Shown here: piece by piece, positions 9,401-16,675 of the stretch | Numbering within the stretch: position 1 is the stretch's first letter | Layout: every line of letters begins with the position of its first letter | NCBI GenBank assembly: GCA_043825615.1 | Contig: JBDRRS010000008.1 | Coordinates: 1 to 64,000, forward strand | Length of the DNA: 64,000 nt | From: JBDRMV01 sp043825615 | GTDB taxonomy: Bacteria > CG03 | Reading direction: 5' to 3' | Made by a program: the position numbers and the translations under genes | The notes under the pieces: generated by a model | Database searches by the model: none | What the model was told of the DNA's origin: nothing | The model's input: the letters and a program-made list of their open reading frames with translations, nothing else

Positions 9401-12004
9401 GTAGGCAAGTGGGTCGGCTTTAAAATTCTGCCTCCGGGGACGAGTTCCTTCTTCGTGGTCGCTCCCGACCTTGTCGAAAACGTTGACTTCGGTGTGGTGG
9501 GCGCGACAATCAAGGAATACGCCGATGTCGTGACCGTCTCTCCCTGGAGGAATTCGGAAGGGTACGGCGTGATTGCGAACGAAGTCGTGCAGGGTGAAAA
9601 GGACATTCTTGTTGAAAAGTTCTCGCTCACGACGAAAACCCCCTTAATCGGCGATCCCGAGTCGGAAGCCGGCTGGCTGGGAATGAGGGTCGGCCTCGGC
9701 GGCGACGTGCCCGATGAAGACATAGAAAGGATAAGAATTTTCAGGGATCTTGACGGCGACGGGCTGTTTTCGTCCGCAAAGGACCAGTTGATAGGACATT
9801 CGGACGGGTTTACGGAAGCCGGAGCAGAGAGTATTATGTTTGTAGAAGTCAGTTTCACGGGTTGCGGCATAACGACCGCTTTTTCCGTCACCAAGACCAA
9901 TATGGGCTGGAAGGAAAATAAATATGTCGGCTATACGCTTCAAGTCACCGGCGGAAAAGGGGCGGGACAGAAGAAAAACATTGTTTCTAATACGGCCGAC
10001 ACCTTCTATATTGAGACCGCATGGGATACAATGCCCGACCAGACCTCCGTCTTTGAAATAAACACGGTTCAGATAATCGGCACCGTGGCAAAGACGTATT
10101 TTCTCATTTACGACCTTTCTATGAATGCTCCGCCGCCGGCGACGCTCGGCTCTAAGTTCACATCGCCTTCTTTCTTCTTCATTTCCCAGCCGAATGTTCC
10201 GAAACTTCAGGACGACCTGCCGATTGAATCCCGGAGCGCCACAATAAGGCCGGTGAGAATGGATACGGTCATAAACAACACAGCTCCTCCGTCGTGCTCT
10301 CAAAGCGAGCGCGCCGTCCCGATGTTCGCAATGGATATTTATGTTTCCTCAACCACCGTCAAAGCGGTGGACGGCAAACCCGTTCTTCAAAAAATCAAAC
10401 TTTCGCTCAATTACACGGCGGGTTACGGAGCGCCGGCGCCGGGACATTTCGACGGGGACATAAATGCGGTTCTCGTCTATCTGGACTCCAACGGCGACGG
10501 GAAACTCACGAGGGTCTGGAATGAAGAAACGTTTAATTTTGACGTTGCCGGCGACACTCTGATTTCTTCGGGGAATGATGTTTTCAGCGGAGGAACCTGC
10601 CTGGTTTCCCTTACCCCGTCTCTCGTTATTTCAAGAGAAACGCCGAGAATATTTGTTTCTTTTGACATTGCGGCCGATGCGGCGATTAATGATTCCGTAG
10701 GCGTGGTCGTGGGACAGATGACGAACGACTGGATAACGATAAATCCTCCGGAGCGTCTTATCAAAGATGCGTCGTTTGTCTCAACTCTATCGCTGATAAA
10801 GAGCGAGTATCTCCCTCGGCCGCCCGCGCCGGTTATGAAAAACGCGTGGGTGAACAGCAGTGTTGAGGTCTCTGCGGAATGGCCGACGGAAAATCTGGTA
10901 AAGGGCGGCGTTCTGCAATCGTGGTACGCCGTCGGAAGAGAAATAGGCGGCGTTCAGAATCTTCCATGGAAGATTGCTGTCAGCACTTTTATAAAAGCGA
11001 AGGTTGAAAACCCGATGACGGAGAAAAATTATTATTTCTCTGTCAAGGCGGTCAGCGTTGTGACAGAGGATATCAGTGAACCAGGCGCCTGCCAGTTCTT
11101 TGTTGATGTTACGGCGCCCGCGCTCCCGGAGCAGCCCACCGTGGAAAAGAGCGGCGACTCGTATTTTGTGAACTGGAAGAGCGTCAAGGACAGGTGCGCT
11201 GACGCCGACGGGGTGATGTGGGATGTTCAGATGGGGATGGAAGGCGTGGAATCGTCTCTTGCCGTTGCGGGACTTACCCCCGACGGCCCTGACGAAAACG
11301 GCGTGATAACCCTTACTCCTATCGGCAATCCCTTCTCGGGTTATTACGAGAGGAAGGACGCCGCGGGTTTTGTCATAGACAGGGTGAGGGTCCTCGCCAG
11401 CGGCGTTGAATATTACGAACTGCAGGAGCAGGTTGACACCTCGGCGAGGTGGCGCACTATTTCTTCGAATATTTCCGCTGATAAGCAGGGCGAGGAAATA
11501 GCGGCCTCGCTTGATAATTATGAGGACGGAACTGCCCGGAATAAGGCCGGCAAATTCTACAGATACAGGGTCAGGGCAATTGACCGTGCGGGCAACATGA
11601 GCGGGTGGTCGCCTGTCTCGGCGAGTTATCAGGCCGCGGCGGCGCCGGAGGGTATATCGTATGTTTCCAATTATCCCAATCCAGTCGACGCAAGAAAGTT
11701 CGGGGACACCACCATCGCATACACTTTGAGCGAGCCGTCCAGCGTTGACATTACGCTTTACGACCTGCTCGGGAAGAAGGTCTATTCCTGGCATTTCGAG
11801 CCGAATGAGGAAGTGTTTTTCCCGGACGATTCCACGGGAGACAAGAGAAGCGGCGGCGGAAAAGAAGGTCCGAACAAGATTGTCTGGTACCTGAAAAATG
11901 AAGTGGGAAACAAAGTCGCCAAAGGCGGCTACATCTGTTACATAAAGATAAAAAATTCAAAGGGCTCTTTTAAAAAGATGTACAAAATCGCCGTCATCAA
12001 ATAA
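2..12004 (+). CDS. Giant repetitive secreted protein with C-terminal YPNP-type sorting domain (5'-partial)
   Basis: The reading frame is open from base 2, so the gene starts upstream; about 4000 residues are visible. Three repeat zones follow each other. Bases 1-3480 hold about ten Ig-like units of roughly 115 residues, each with an aromatic-rich motif such as DACDNWWNTN and a PGTTxGK motif. Bases 3480-6250 hold more divergent Ig-like units (AKDIFNN, QDNWNNE, LRDKFDN). Bases 6250-10800 hold about eight to nine units with Asp/Asn-rich loops such as DANNNGEFNSDSD and DSNGDGK, which look like calcium-binding loops. FN3-like segments follow. The last 120 residues (SNYPNPVD, then a segment ending KKMYKIAVIK) resemble FlgD-like/type A T9SS sorting domains. 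It is probably a cell-surface or adhesion protein; the ligand is unknown. Confidence is high for the gene and low for its role. Confidence 0.93.
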   Translation, partial: YGKSGTPGAQVAGAPFTISVDACDDWWNTNASTSPEVSITLGDTNATPPSNRTLLNGTTAFIVTFKTANDAWTIMAADESGPLISSTTAKITVNPNTPTRLRVILPPQNRKPGTTYGKSGAPGEQIAGTPFTISVDACDNWWNTNASTSPEVSITLEDGNATPPANRFLANGTTSFIVTFKTANSSWTITAANADGGLVSSTTAKVLVNPAPATKLLILVPNETHKPGTTTGKESSGLINQTAGVAFTVTVYAVDDDWNINTDYNPLVKVNTTDPFDTEPGENSLVSGAGMFDVTLVRASTAVVCATDWSGGLNSSTSSVITVDYNTATKLLVLAPGMTHVPGKWNSTPYGYQNSPSTQTAGTAFAVTVFACDNWWNRNYAANNTVRISSTSDPNDELYGFDPSPQKGLSGGFAVFTSTLVTNDPSGIGNKWTITVSTTDGSALAAFTTPEIPVKSGAAAKLQCLLAGEDTRPGYTTGKEGPPATQTAGAFFTVTVNTVDNYWNFVDPPTEAKVSIDANDPYYKDWGYDVTDMTLSGGSYKFNMKLVTRGTWSVTATDTGDTGTSFTAHVASGVYVNYASAVKYQVLLPTQTAVPGSLTGKSGEPKEQTAGLSFTVTVNATDPYWNVNPAYSEAGAFAITTSDNFDTNPTGVQLLNGTTNVLITMKTGSQGINSYHSTQTVTASGARQPNISSVVNIKSYTKNKLLLLCPNQTYVPGDVTGLGLSGNPSMQPAGGAFTVTVLACDMFYNQTKATPTVTIETTDLYDIEPDDKQLANGFATFNITMKEEGSQHVSSSDTVLSLDCYTSKAISIGYGPAVKLQVLLPGETPAPGTESGKNSSGLLTQTAGAMFTITVNCVDQFWNINPDVSPYVQGTSSDKYDTEPSSKTLTGGTEPFWFTLKTAATTTINAQHLYLIDDYYDSNTSSVFNVGPAPLDRLLVILPGESYDPGNIPAAGKGGLPSEQTAGITFTVTVLATDGYYNTVSTNCQVGLTAADPYAAYSSTLTLNNGSRYFDVTMITRGSWTITANEIYGALPAYQTPKVDIRAAAGSQLVIVLPGESIIEGYGKTGIPNVHEASETSWDFNIYLRDDNFNIAKDSQPTVTLGATSSSATLPGSVNIDANGSALCWVKLVEVKAENKIYAYATGIATGATGNIIVNNSDPAKLVLEGVPVNTGAGSPFSFTVKAKDIFNNVCKGSYDKDGVWVGNKSYAKGWNGYQGGLVKFTSNDSYPATLPYVPGGYTFVTNDMGQKDFTSSKLYTAGEGFWIKAQDDFYTGISGIKGGITVTAGALFKFVVSPVAGVSVAAGESVTIIGTASDQYGNPKSSAGLVCNLVVSTNTQEGPEPPYFTDGEGTKIYEATTNSYGVIGGTETIIKYYVSTRKDDESRAKIQRPGTSIEGQTGLLKTKGAGPYEYRFGTSPSVLQLGSAEAYCWTSKFEVVRYDKFGNLSETGDSFVRLNTDSNDNPALEIGGTSMPGVFSKFAVDPVGSGQVADFVEPHDEAPDYPGYSIKIPDGDISCEFYYNEKKASWDTITPSSWIISAVAKSSDVITAETGIRVDPCDISYIAFVTPPRELTAGATTNLVGKDIEIHTQDNWNNEKVVTENKVCVLSGSGDIAAGSFYFRRDGEETWSIGNTYITFTTNTYACKFYFASDRVGTPETVVKHSTHNWEGGQTQTIIPASISKIVFTTEEMTDENPEGDSLTAGTTSPIITFQTRDRYGNPSPIPSDYPGGVAFALESQPVDPITYDMSVSSTVWVSSRSITIPMGESMASFFYVNTKSGHHEIKAKVTHTLGWTAASQFCDVWGADIVKIIFTTPERRAIAGVDDYTEYKSSYVMTVELRDKFDNASRAQQNTLLPLSGSSAQKGFSTTGAPPWTTTGVLITSGTSTESFYYKDEIKGQPSITVYESPDMGWADAAQTVTVYPSAAVRFSITHAGGAPVLTDVAVTVEALDQYGPGGMGNVCTGRPPLGNPQALPADWIYYTGIASFTASGTAEVTSPYPPYYNFTASDLGAKIIKVKDSHVTDEPDVPPVKISAVDQQYSSICGTSADMVIRGAVVKPYVDPETKGKPGDPDPDYPGDRIIQMDEYGSAGRIYQGSVNRYIERLDLWTNSATGDWKGLDIDNVGQTKDEDILAIRVWKDGNANGRFDAPPDEDPDNIGGASSDIFLASATFSASKAYLTFPTAKIQTIGVSPQNYFITVAISKYTEPDKTFIIRMKDRTYFKWEDNPDAALSSNNFEIRLPTATIATSPGEITVYPYNLVFSTNTVYQGTNKLGVLRLDMVTDKYTVPWSKITMGLTGSADGGRKEGTDPVVNYPSTDIESVRIYRDKQTDPAAEGYREFSPDTDELISSGVETFGQLEPGICIITLRNPANLSVLRSQVISQSTATYYIAYSFRNSAEVDVTAGVVLSNASAIYAWMEGANRVATFYDYNHDGKKDPDESNVFPCESQTPRVIATEDIMIVSPKSPAISQVTQGDSNRVFEELILKIDPLTPRAVWWSGMGIDKLGDLENWGVDAVKVWYYVSGATDTAGNPVVDTSTNTPTGKPDVRVAMIEGDRVAHSYGAFPAGSSTTFINFEENSWQEISFIPAAQEQKHYLITYDIDPFAVKGKKIGMNFESNDYFKVEGVDTVAVFNPFGINPVEVKEYADTVKFAFADATSLIGDKQLNQGDRDLPVLVVNVETDKSDAYWKELIIDQAGGASDSDIDSISVWYDANNNGEFNSDSDIKIASGTFSQGQVKFIFAGLEEERRIGPKNNPFVPREKRYFINLSISDVATPGLTISLKIEGGTEAGYLVVSSPNKIDPGFIATGYVSPPQTLKASQRIMYIDADSVAPSTVNQGESNIPMEKLALRASGYEIPWRALRLTRSGTGIDADVKTVKLYADDQMPGDPNYGAWGLSDILVSSGTFTDAVCYLDFSTTTKIQTIKDLSLNNGVTQYYFIVFDFANSATPGAYTGVQINDRGAFNVEEPHIVEEFSPAIASVQTQQLATEDTLKVTPTDLGVAEVIQGARNVAFAQLALRSDQHDVVINGMKIHRIGSGVDADIEAIKIYRDLYEKDGGGIPGVLDSWDTRYDTTTYKYPGLINYGSEVFIDGVADISFKVPEKVGTDWAGEEKTYFVAFDIANLATVGKWVGFKILPPGTSSFFVVAPDLVENVDFGVVGATIKEYADVVTVSPWRNSEGYGVIANEVVQGEKDILVEKFSLTTKTPLIGDPESEAGWLGMRVGLGGDVPDEDIERIRIFRDLDGDGLFSSAKDQLIGHSDGFTEAGAESIMFVEVSFTGCGITTAFSVTKTNMGWKENKYVGYTLQVTGGKGAGQKKNIVSNTADTFYIETAWDTMPDQTSVFEINTVQIIGTVAKTYFLIYDLSMNAPPPATLGSKFTSPSFFFISQPNVPKLQDDLPIESRSATIRPVRMDTVINNTAPPSCSQSERAVPMFAMDIYVSSTTVKAVDGKPVLQKIKLSLNYTAGYGAPAPGHFDGDINAVLVYLDSNGDGKLTRVWNEETFNFDVAGDTLISSGNDVFSGGTCLVSLTPSLVISRETPRIFVSFDIAADAAINDSVGVVVGQMTNDWITINPPERLIKDASFVSTLSLIKSEYLPRPPAPVMKNAWVNSSVEVSAEWPTENLVKGGVLQSWYAVGREIGGVQNLPWKIAVSTFIKAKVENPMTEKNYYFSVKAVSVVTEDISEPGACQFFVDVTAPALPEQPTVEKSGDSYFVNWKSVKDRCADADGVMWDVQMGMEGVESSLAVAGLTPDGPDENGVITLTPIGNPFSGYYERKDAAGFVIDRVRVLASGVEYYELQEQVDTSARWRTISSNISADKQGEEIAASLDNYEDGTARNKAGKFYRYRVRAIDRAGNMSGWSPVSASYQAAAAPEGISYVSNYPNPVDARKFGDTTIAYTLSEPSSVDITLYDLLGKKVYSWHFEPNEEVFFPDDSTGDKRSGGGKEGPNKIVWYLKNEVGNKVAKGGYICYIKIKNSKGSFKKMYKIAVIK
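6250..10800 (+). repeat. Second family of coding repeats with Asp-rich loops
   Basis: Each unit contains a QG..(N/D) start, a D.DI..I.(I/V)(Y/W).D segment and a DxNxxGxF..DxD loop followed by an (A/S)SGTF motif, for example near bases 6410, 8150, 9170, 9740 and 10480. The loop geometry resembles EF-hand or dockerin calcium loops. Calcium binding is inferred from the Asp/Asn spacing only. Confidence 0.65.
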
Positions 12005-12072
12005 TTTCACCCCCGCAAAACTTCTTTGCAATCTGCCACAGCTGTCGGCTGTTCCGATTTCCCGAAATTATT

Positions 12073-12081
12073 TGATATACT
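12073..12081 (+). promoter_or_regulatory. Possible extended -10 promoter for comM
   Basis: TGATATACT fits an extended -10 element (TGnTATAxT) 33 nt upstream of the comM start, in the 109-nt gap after the giant gene. The upstream TTCCGA at 12052 is only a weak -35. Two other intergenic regions here (27362 and 33576) show the same extended -10 pattern. Confidence 0.4.
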
Positions 12082-12113
12082 TAAACCAAATCGCATAGAG
12101 GAGAAATGTTTTA

Positions 12114-13628
12114 ATGCTGACCCAGGTTAAGTCGTCTTCCCTTGTCGGCATCAATGCTTATGTCGTAAATGCGGAAGTCGATGTTTCAAGGGGAATGCCC
12201 CTTTTCACCATTGTCGGCTTGCCGGACGCTTCCGTAAAGGAGGCGCGCGCGCGGCTCGATTCGGCTTTGAAAAACTCCGGTTATTCTCTGCCGGGCAAAA
12301 AAATCCTGATAAATCTCGCCCCCGCCAGCATTAAGAAAGAAGGAACGCAGTTTGATGTCGCAATGGCTGTCGGAATTCTCGCGGCGGTGATGCCGATAAA
12401 ATATGATGACTTCGACAGTACTCTTTTTCTCGGCGAACTCTCTCTTTCGGGGGAAGTCAAGGCGTGCGGGGGCATTCTTCCCGTGATGCTTATGGCAAAA
12501 AGGAAAAAGATAAAGAGGGTTTTCCTTCCTCTCGCCAACTGTCCGGAAGCCGTAACGGTAAAGGGAATTGAAGTTGTCGGGGCGAAGACCTTGAGAGAAT
12601 TGTTTGAGCATCTGACGGGTGTCTCTCAAATAGCGCCTTTTGAGGGGAAGCCGTTCGGCGGCCGGGTCGTGGAATATCCTGATTTCAAGGACGTGCAGAA
12701 CCAGCGTTTCGTCAAGAGGGCTCTTGAGGTTGCCGCCGCAGGCGGGCACAATATCCTCATGATAGGACCTCCCGGGGCAGGCAAGACGATGCTCGCCCGC
12801 CGTCTCCCCGGCATTATGCCCGTGATGACCGAAAAAGAAGCGATAGAAACCACCTGCATTTATTCCGCCTGTCATCTGCTCCCGGAAGGCGTGGGTTTAT
12901 TCATGACGCGTCCATGGAGGTCGCCGCATCACACGATTTCGGACATCGCTCTCGTCGGCGGAGGAGCGAATGCAAAGCCGGGTGAAATTTCGCTCGCCCA
13001 TAACGGAATACTTTTTCTTGACGAGTTTCCCGAGTTCGACAGGAATGTCATAGAGGTCTTGCGGGGCCCTCTTGAAGACGGGCGTATCACGATATCGAGG
13101 GTAAGAGGCACGAGCACTTTCCCCGCTTCTTTTATGCTCGTCGCTTCTATGAATCCCTGCCCGTGCGGTTATTACGGTCACCCGACGAAGCAGTGTATCT
13201 GCACTCCGTACCGGATAAAAAAATACAGGGGAAAAATTTCCGGACCCATAATGGACAGGATTGACATACAGGTGGAGGTTCCAGCGCTTAAATTCAATGA
13301 AATTTATTCCGAGATGACTGCGGAAAGTTCCGCGGAGATTCACGGCAGGGTCGGCGCTGCGCGGAAAATTGCGCTGGAGCGGCTGAAGGATGTTAAGGGC
13401 TTTTACACGAATGCCCGCCTGGATTCAGCGGGAGTGAAGAAGTTCTGCGGGACCGGCTCCTCGGGAATGAAACTTCTGCGCCTTGCGGTCGAGAAATTTT
13501 CCATTTCACGGAGAGCCGTTGACAAGGTTTTGAAAGTTGCCCGCACAATCGCCGACCTGGCGCAGGATGCGCTCATCAAAGACGAGCACATCGCGGAAGC
13601 TCTGCAATACCGTCTTGAAGAAACGTAA
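12114..13628 (+). CDS. comM: YifB/ComM-family Mg-chelatase-like AAA+ ATPase
   Basis: The protein is 504 residues, the usual length of the YifB/ComM family. It has the family N-terminus (LVGINAYVVNAEVDVSRG), a Lon-substrate-like fold region, a Walker A at about residues 218-225 (GPPGAGKT), the motif RPWRSPHHTISD, a Walker B ending FLDEF, and the Cys-rich stretch NPCPCGYYGHPTKQC. In competent bacteria ComM is a hexameric helicase that extends strand invasion during natural transformation; whether this organism is competent cannot be seen here. The start is the ATG 11 nt after GGAG. Family identification is very safe; function in recombination is by family knowledge. Confidence 0.95.
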   Translation: MLTQVKSSSLVGINAYVVNAEVDVSRGMPLFTIVGLPDASVKEARARLDSALKNSGYSLPGKKILINLAPASIKKEGTQFDVAMAVGILAAVMPIKYDDFDSTLFLGELSLSGEVKACGGILPVMLMAKRKKIKRVFLPLANCPEAVTVKGIEVVGAKTLRELFEHLTGVSQIAPFEGKPFGGRVVEYPDFKDVQNQRFVKRALEVAAAGGHNILMIGPPGAGKTMLARRLPGIMPVMTEKEAIETTCIYSACHLLPEGVGLFMTRPWRSPHHTISDIALVGGGANAKPGEISLAHNGILFLDEFPEFDRNVIEVLRGPLEDGRITISRVRGTSTFPASFMLVASMNPCPCGYYGHPTKQCICTPYRIKKYRGKISGPIMDRIDIQVEVPALKFNEIYSEMTAESSAEIHGRVGAARKIALERLKDVKGFYTNARLDSAGVKKFCGTGSSGMKLLRLAVEKFSISRRAVDKVLKVARTIADLAQDALIKDEHIAEALQYRLEET

Positions 13629-13738
13629 TGGGGCCGGTGCTTTATCCACCTAAGGTCGCAGATGCGCCTCTGGCGTGCGGACAGGCAATATGACATTTTT
13701 TGTTCGGATGAAACGGAAATACTGATGGCGTCCTGCTG

Positions 13739-14830
13739 ATGGAAAAAGTTTTTCTCGCCGGCGTTTGTTACAAGAACAAAGGTCAGGGCTCTTTATCGGA
13801 ATTACAAGCGCTTACCCGTACGGCAGGAGGTTCGTTTGCCGGCGCAAAGGTCTTTATGGTGGAGCGGATAAATTCCGCTTTTTATATAGGTTCGGGGCAG
13901 GCGCGGCTGCTTGCGGCGGAATGTGAAAGGGCCGGAGCGCGAACAGTTGTCTTTGACGTAAATCTCAAAGCAAATCAGCAGAGAAATCTTGAGGAAGTGA
14001 TTCCGGCAAAAATAATAGACAGGACTCGGCTCATTCTTGACATCTTTGCCCGGTCGGCGCATTCTCAGGACGGTAAGAATCAGGTGGAACTTGCGCAGCT
14101 TGAATATATTCTTCCACGTCTTACGGGCCGGGGCGTGACGCTTATGCAGCAGGTCGGCGGCATCGGCGTCAGGGGTCCCGGAGAAAAACAGATTGAATAT
14201 GACAGGAGAAAAATACAAAAGCGTATGTCCCTTCTGAAAAAAAGGTTAAAGGCGATGGCGGGAAGAAGAGAAATTCAGAGAGGCAGAAGATTAAAGTCGG
14301 AAATACCGATTGTTGCAATCTGCGGATATACGAACTCGGGGAAGACCACTCTGCTCAATGCTTTGACGAAGTCGAACGCCGTTGCGCAGGACCGTCTGTT
14401 CCAGACGCTTGATACTCTTACCAGAAGGACAAAAATTTTCGACGCCGACGTGATTTTCGTGGACACCGTGGGTTTTATCAGGGATATTCCTCCGCAGCTG
14501 ATTAACGCTTTTCATTCAACTCTGGAGGAGATTTCTCCAGCGTCGGTTCTTGTCGTGGTGCTTGATGTTTCTACGGACGGCATCGCCGAGAGGCAGAGGG
14601 TTGTGGACAGCACGCTGAAAGAACTGGGTTTTGACGGAATCCCGAAGATTTTTGCCGCGAACAAATGCGACAAAATCCCCCATCCGGATGAGAAAATGCG
14701 TTTTATCCGGCCGTCCGACCTTGCAGGTCCGGGCGGCGATTCCACGCCGGTGGCGATTTCCGCGCTGTATAAAACAGGGCTGGCGGATTTGAAAAACCGG
14801 ATTTACATGGCAATAACGAAAGCAAAATGA
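13739..14830 (+). CDS. hflX: GTPase HflX
   Basis: The 363-residue protein has the HflX N-domain (GSGQARLL, then QLEYILPRLTGRG), the glycine-rich RGPGEKQIE linker, and a GTPase domain with G1 GYTNSGKT at about residues 196-203, G3 DTVGF and G4 NKCD. HflX binds the 50S subunit or 70S ribosome and can rescue or split stalled ribosomes under stress. The start lies without a clear Shine-Dalgarno. A 25-codon open frame at 13662-13739 ends in TGATG exactly over this ATG, so translational coupling is possible. The 3' end overlaps the next GTPase gene by 4 nt (ATGA), indicating an operon with der and plsY. Confidence 0.95.
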   Translation: MEKVFLAGVCYKNKGQGSLSELQALTRTAGGSFAGAKVFMVERINSAFYIGSGQARLLAAECERAGARTVVFDVNLKANQQRNLEEVIPAKIIDRTRLILDIFARSAHSQDGKNQVELAQLEYILPRLTGRGVTLMQQVGGIGVRGPGEKQIEYDRRKIQKRMSLLKKRLKAMAGRREIQRGRRLKSEIPIVAICGYTNSGKTTLLNALTKSNAVAQDRLFQTLDTLTRRTKIFDADVIFVDTVGFIRDIPPQLINAFHSTLEEISPASVLVVVLDVSTDGIAERQRVVDSTLKELGFDGIPKIFAANKCDKIPHPDEKMRFIRPSDLAGPGGDSTPVAISALYKTGLADLKNRIYMAITKAK

Positions 14831-16056
14831 AAATTGTTCTTCTCGGAAAACCCGGCACGGGGAAAACGACTCTTTTTTCGCGGCTGACAAAAAGGAAAAT
14901 TTATCCGCGGCCCGGCAATGTAGAGCGGTTGACCAGCGACTATCAGACGGATTTTTTTCAATGGGACGGCAGGGTCTTTTACATTACGGATACAGTCGGT
15001 TTTCCCTGGCAGTCCGGCGTCAGCCTCGGTGGAATCATAAAAGAGGCGGATGTTATTCTGATTGTGTGCGCCGTCGACGATTTTGACAACAGGGATGTCG
15101 AAGTTATAAAAAAAGTTCGTAAAATGGGAGTTCCGGCGGTGATTGCGGTAAACAAGGTTGAAAGCCGCGAAGAAGCGGAAAAGGTTTCGGATTTTTACAG
15201 GTTCGGCCTTCCCGTCTTCGGAATTTCGGCGCTGCACAAAAAAGGCATCGACGAAATGCTTGAAGAACTGCCCGCGCCGTCAAAGACGTCCGGGAAGGCG
15301 GGGGAAAATGAGGTCTCCTGTATCGTGGTAGGAGCTCCGAATGTCGGAAAATCCACTTTTCTCAACGCCGCGCTGCACAGCAGAAGATTTAAAACTTCTC
15401 CCACTCCGGGGACCACAAACGAAGTCGTGGCCGAGGTTCTGAATACCCCTCTCGGACCTGTCCGTTTTTTTGATACCGCCGGCATTTTCAGAAGATTCAG
15501 AAAAAATGAATTGAGAATCTATAACATGCATCTCCTGACGGACTGTTTGAAAAAATCGGACGTTGTCTGTTTTATGGTTGACGCCTCCTCGCCCGTTTCA
15601 AGCGATGACTTGAGAATCGCCGCGCTGATTAAGGAAAAGCCCTGCATCCTCGTCTTTAATAAAATGGATGCCGTTCCCGCGCGTGAAAAAAACCTTTTGC
15701 GCAGGGTTGCCGCCGGTATTTTCCCTTATCTGCCGGATCCTCCGGAATTTTTTATTTCTGCGCTGGAAGGCCGGGGCGTCGGCGGAGTCCTCGCTGAAAT
15801 TTTTGAAATCAGGAAAAGAAATTCAACGGAACTCCGGAACATAGACAGGTTGGTAAAGAATGTTTTCAAAAAATCCGGAGTAAATCTGTTTATATTGCTT
15901 GCGAAGCAGGTGGGTTTTTCACCCCCGCGAATTTTGATAAAATACAGGAAGAGGACAAAACTATCCGATTCGGATAAAAGATATTTAAGCAGAGAAATCA
16001 GGAAGAAATTTGTTCTCAAAGGAATACCTCTTAATATAAAATGGCGAATGATATAA
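14827..16056 (+). CDS. der: Der/EngA-like tandem GTPase (ribosome assembly)
   Basis: The 409-residue protein has two GTPase domains in tandem and a C-terminal KH-like region (FSPPRILIKYRKR), the architecture of Der. Domain 1 has an unusual P-loop (GKPGTGKTT rather than the usual GRPNVGKS), G3 DTVG and G4 NKVE. Domain 2 is canonical (GAPNVGKST, DTAG, NKMD). Der acts in 50S subunit maturation. The divergence of domain 1 and an overall length slightly below the usual 430-490 make this a derived family member. It overlaps hflX by 4 nt and plsY by 16 nt. Confidence 0.85.
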   Translation: MKIVLLGKPGTGKTTLFSRLTKRKIYPRPGNVERLTSDYQTDFFQWDGRVFYITDTVGFPWQSGVSLGGIIKEADVILIVCAVDDFDNRDVEVIKKVRKMGVPAVIAVNKVESREEAEKVSDFYRFGLPVFGISALHKKGIDEMLEELPAPSKTSGKAGENEVSCIVVGAPNVGKSTFLNAALHSRRFKTSPTPGTTNEVVAEVLNTPLGPVRFFDTAGIFRRFRKNELRIYNMHLLTDCLKKSDVVCFMVDASSPVSSDDLRIAALIKEKPCILVFNKMDAVPAREKNLLRRVAAGIFPYLPDPPEFFISALEGRGVGGVLAEIFEIRKRNSTELRNIDRLVKNVFKKSGVNLFILLAKQVGFSPPRILIKYRKRTKLSDSDKRYLSREIRKKFVLKGIPLNIKWRMI

Positions 16057-16625
16057 TTTTCATTGCGGTTTCTTATCTGCTCGGGGCCGTTCCGTTCGGC
16101 TGGATTTACGTAAAACTGTTTAAAAACAGGGACATAAGAGAGACGGGTTCGGGGAATACAGGCGCGACGAACGTTTACCGGCTCTGCGGTCTGGCTCCGG
16201 CGGTTTTTGTTTTTGCAATGGATTTTTTGAAGGGTTTTCTTCCCGTCTCTTTTTACGGGAGCAGTTTGTATCTGAAAATTCTGATTGGTTTTTCGGTTGT
16301 TTTGGGGCATAATTTTTCGGTTTTTCTGCATGGCCGCGGCGGTAAGGGCGTAGCATCCGGGGCGGGAGTCGCTTTTGCGCTGGCGCCCGGACCTGTTCTG
16401 ATAAGTGCTGCCGTTTTCGGAATTTTTTTTGCCGCATCAAGGATTATATCCCTCTCTTCGCTGGCTGCCACTGCGGCATTCGTAGCGTGCAGTGCGGCTC
16501 TGCGGGCGGACAGAGAAATAATTATTTTGTCGGTTGTTTTGGCTCTTTTTATTTTTTTTTCCCATAGAAAAAACATTTTGCGGCTTTTGAAAAAAGAGGA
16601 AAAGCGGCTTACGAAAATAGAATGA
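16041..16625 (+). CDS. plsY: Glycerol-3-phosphate acyltransferase PlsY
   Basis: The 194-residue integral membrane protein carries the three PlsY signatures: SYLLGAVPFGW near the start, the motif GSGNTGATNVYR at about residues 37-48, and GHNFSVFLHGRGGKGVA in the middle. PlsY transfers an acyl group from acyl-phosphate to glycerol-3-phosphate, the first step of phospholipid synthesis. Multiple hydrophobic helices are evident. The start overlaps the end of der by 16 nt, so it is probably translated from the same mRNA. The pairing of der and plsY is common in bacteria. Confidence 0.95.
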   Translation: MANDIIFIAVSYLLGAVPFGWIYVKLFKNRDIRETGSGNTGATNVYRLCGLAPAVFVFAMDFLKGFLPVSFYGSSLYLKILIGFSVVLGHNFSVFLHGRGGKGVASGAGVAFALAPGPVLISAAVFGIFFAASRIISLSSLAATAAFVACSAALRADREIIILSVVLALFIFFSHRKNILRLLKKEEKRLTKIE

Positions 16626-16640
16626 CAGGGCGTCATACAA

Positions 16641-16669
16641 TTGAAAATTGTGCGGAAAAATGCTTTTAT
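16641..16669 (+). promoter_or_regulatory. Possible promoter with start site at the yjbQ ATG
   Basis: TTGAAA at 16641-16646 is followed after 17 nt by TTTTAT at 16664-16669, preceded by TGC (extended -10 context). Transcription would begin at about the ATG at 16676, giving a leaderless mRNA. No Shine-Dalgarno precedes that ATG. The -10 is weak, so this is tentative. Confidence 0.25.
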
Positions 16670-16675
16670 TAACGT

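Noticed and set aside
10787..11794. Long antisense open frame (335 codons) under the giant gene
   Set aside because: It lies wholly within a coding repeat region, has no start signals or recognisable motifs, and its low-complexity Arg/Gly-rich translation is typical of a shadow frame.
13662..13739. 25-codon open frame ending in TGATG over the hflX start
   Set aside because: It might couple translation, but it is too short and unsupported by a ribosome site to call a gene; mentioned only under hflX.
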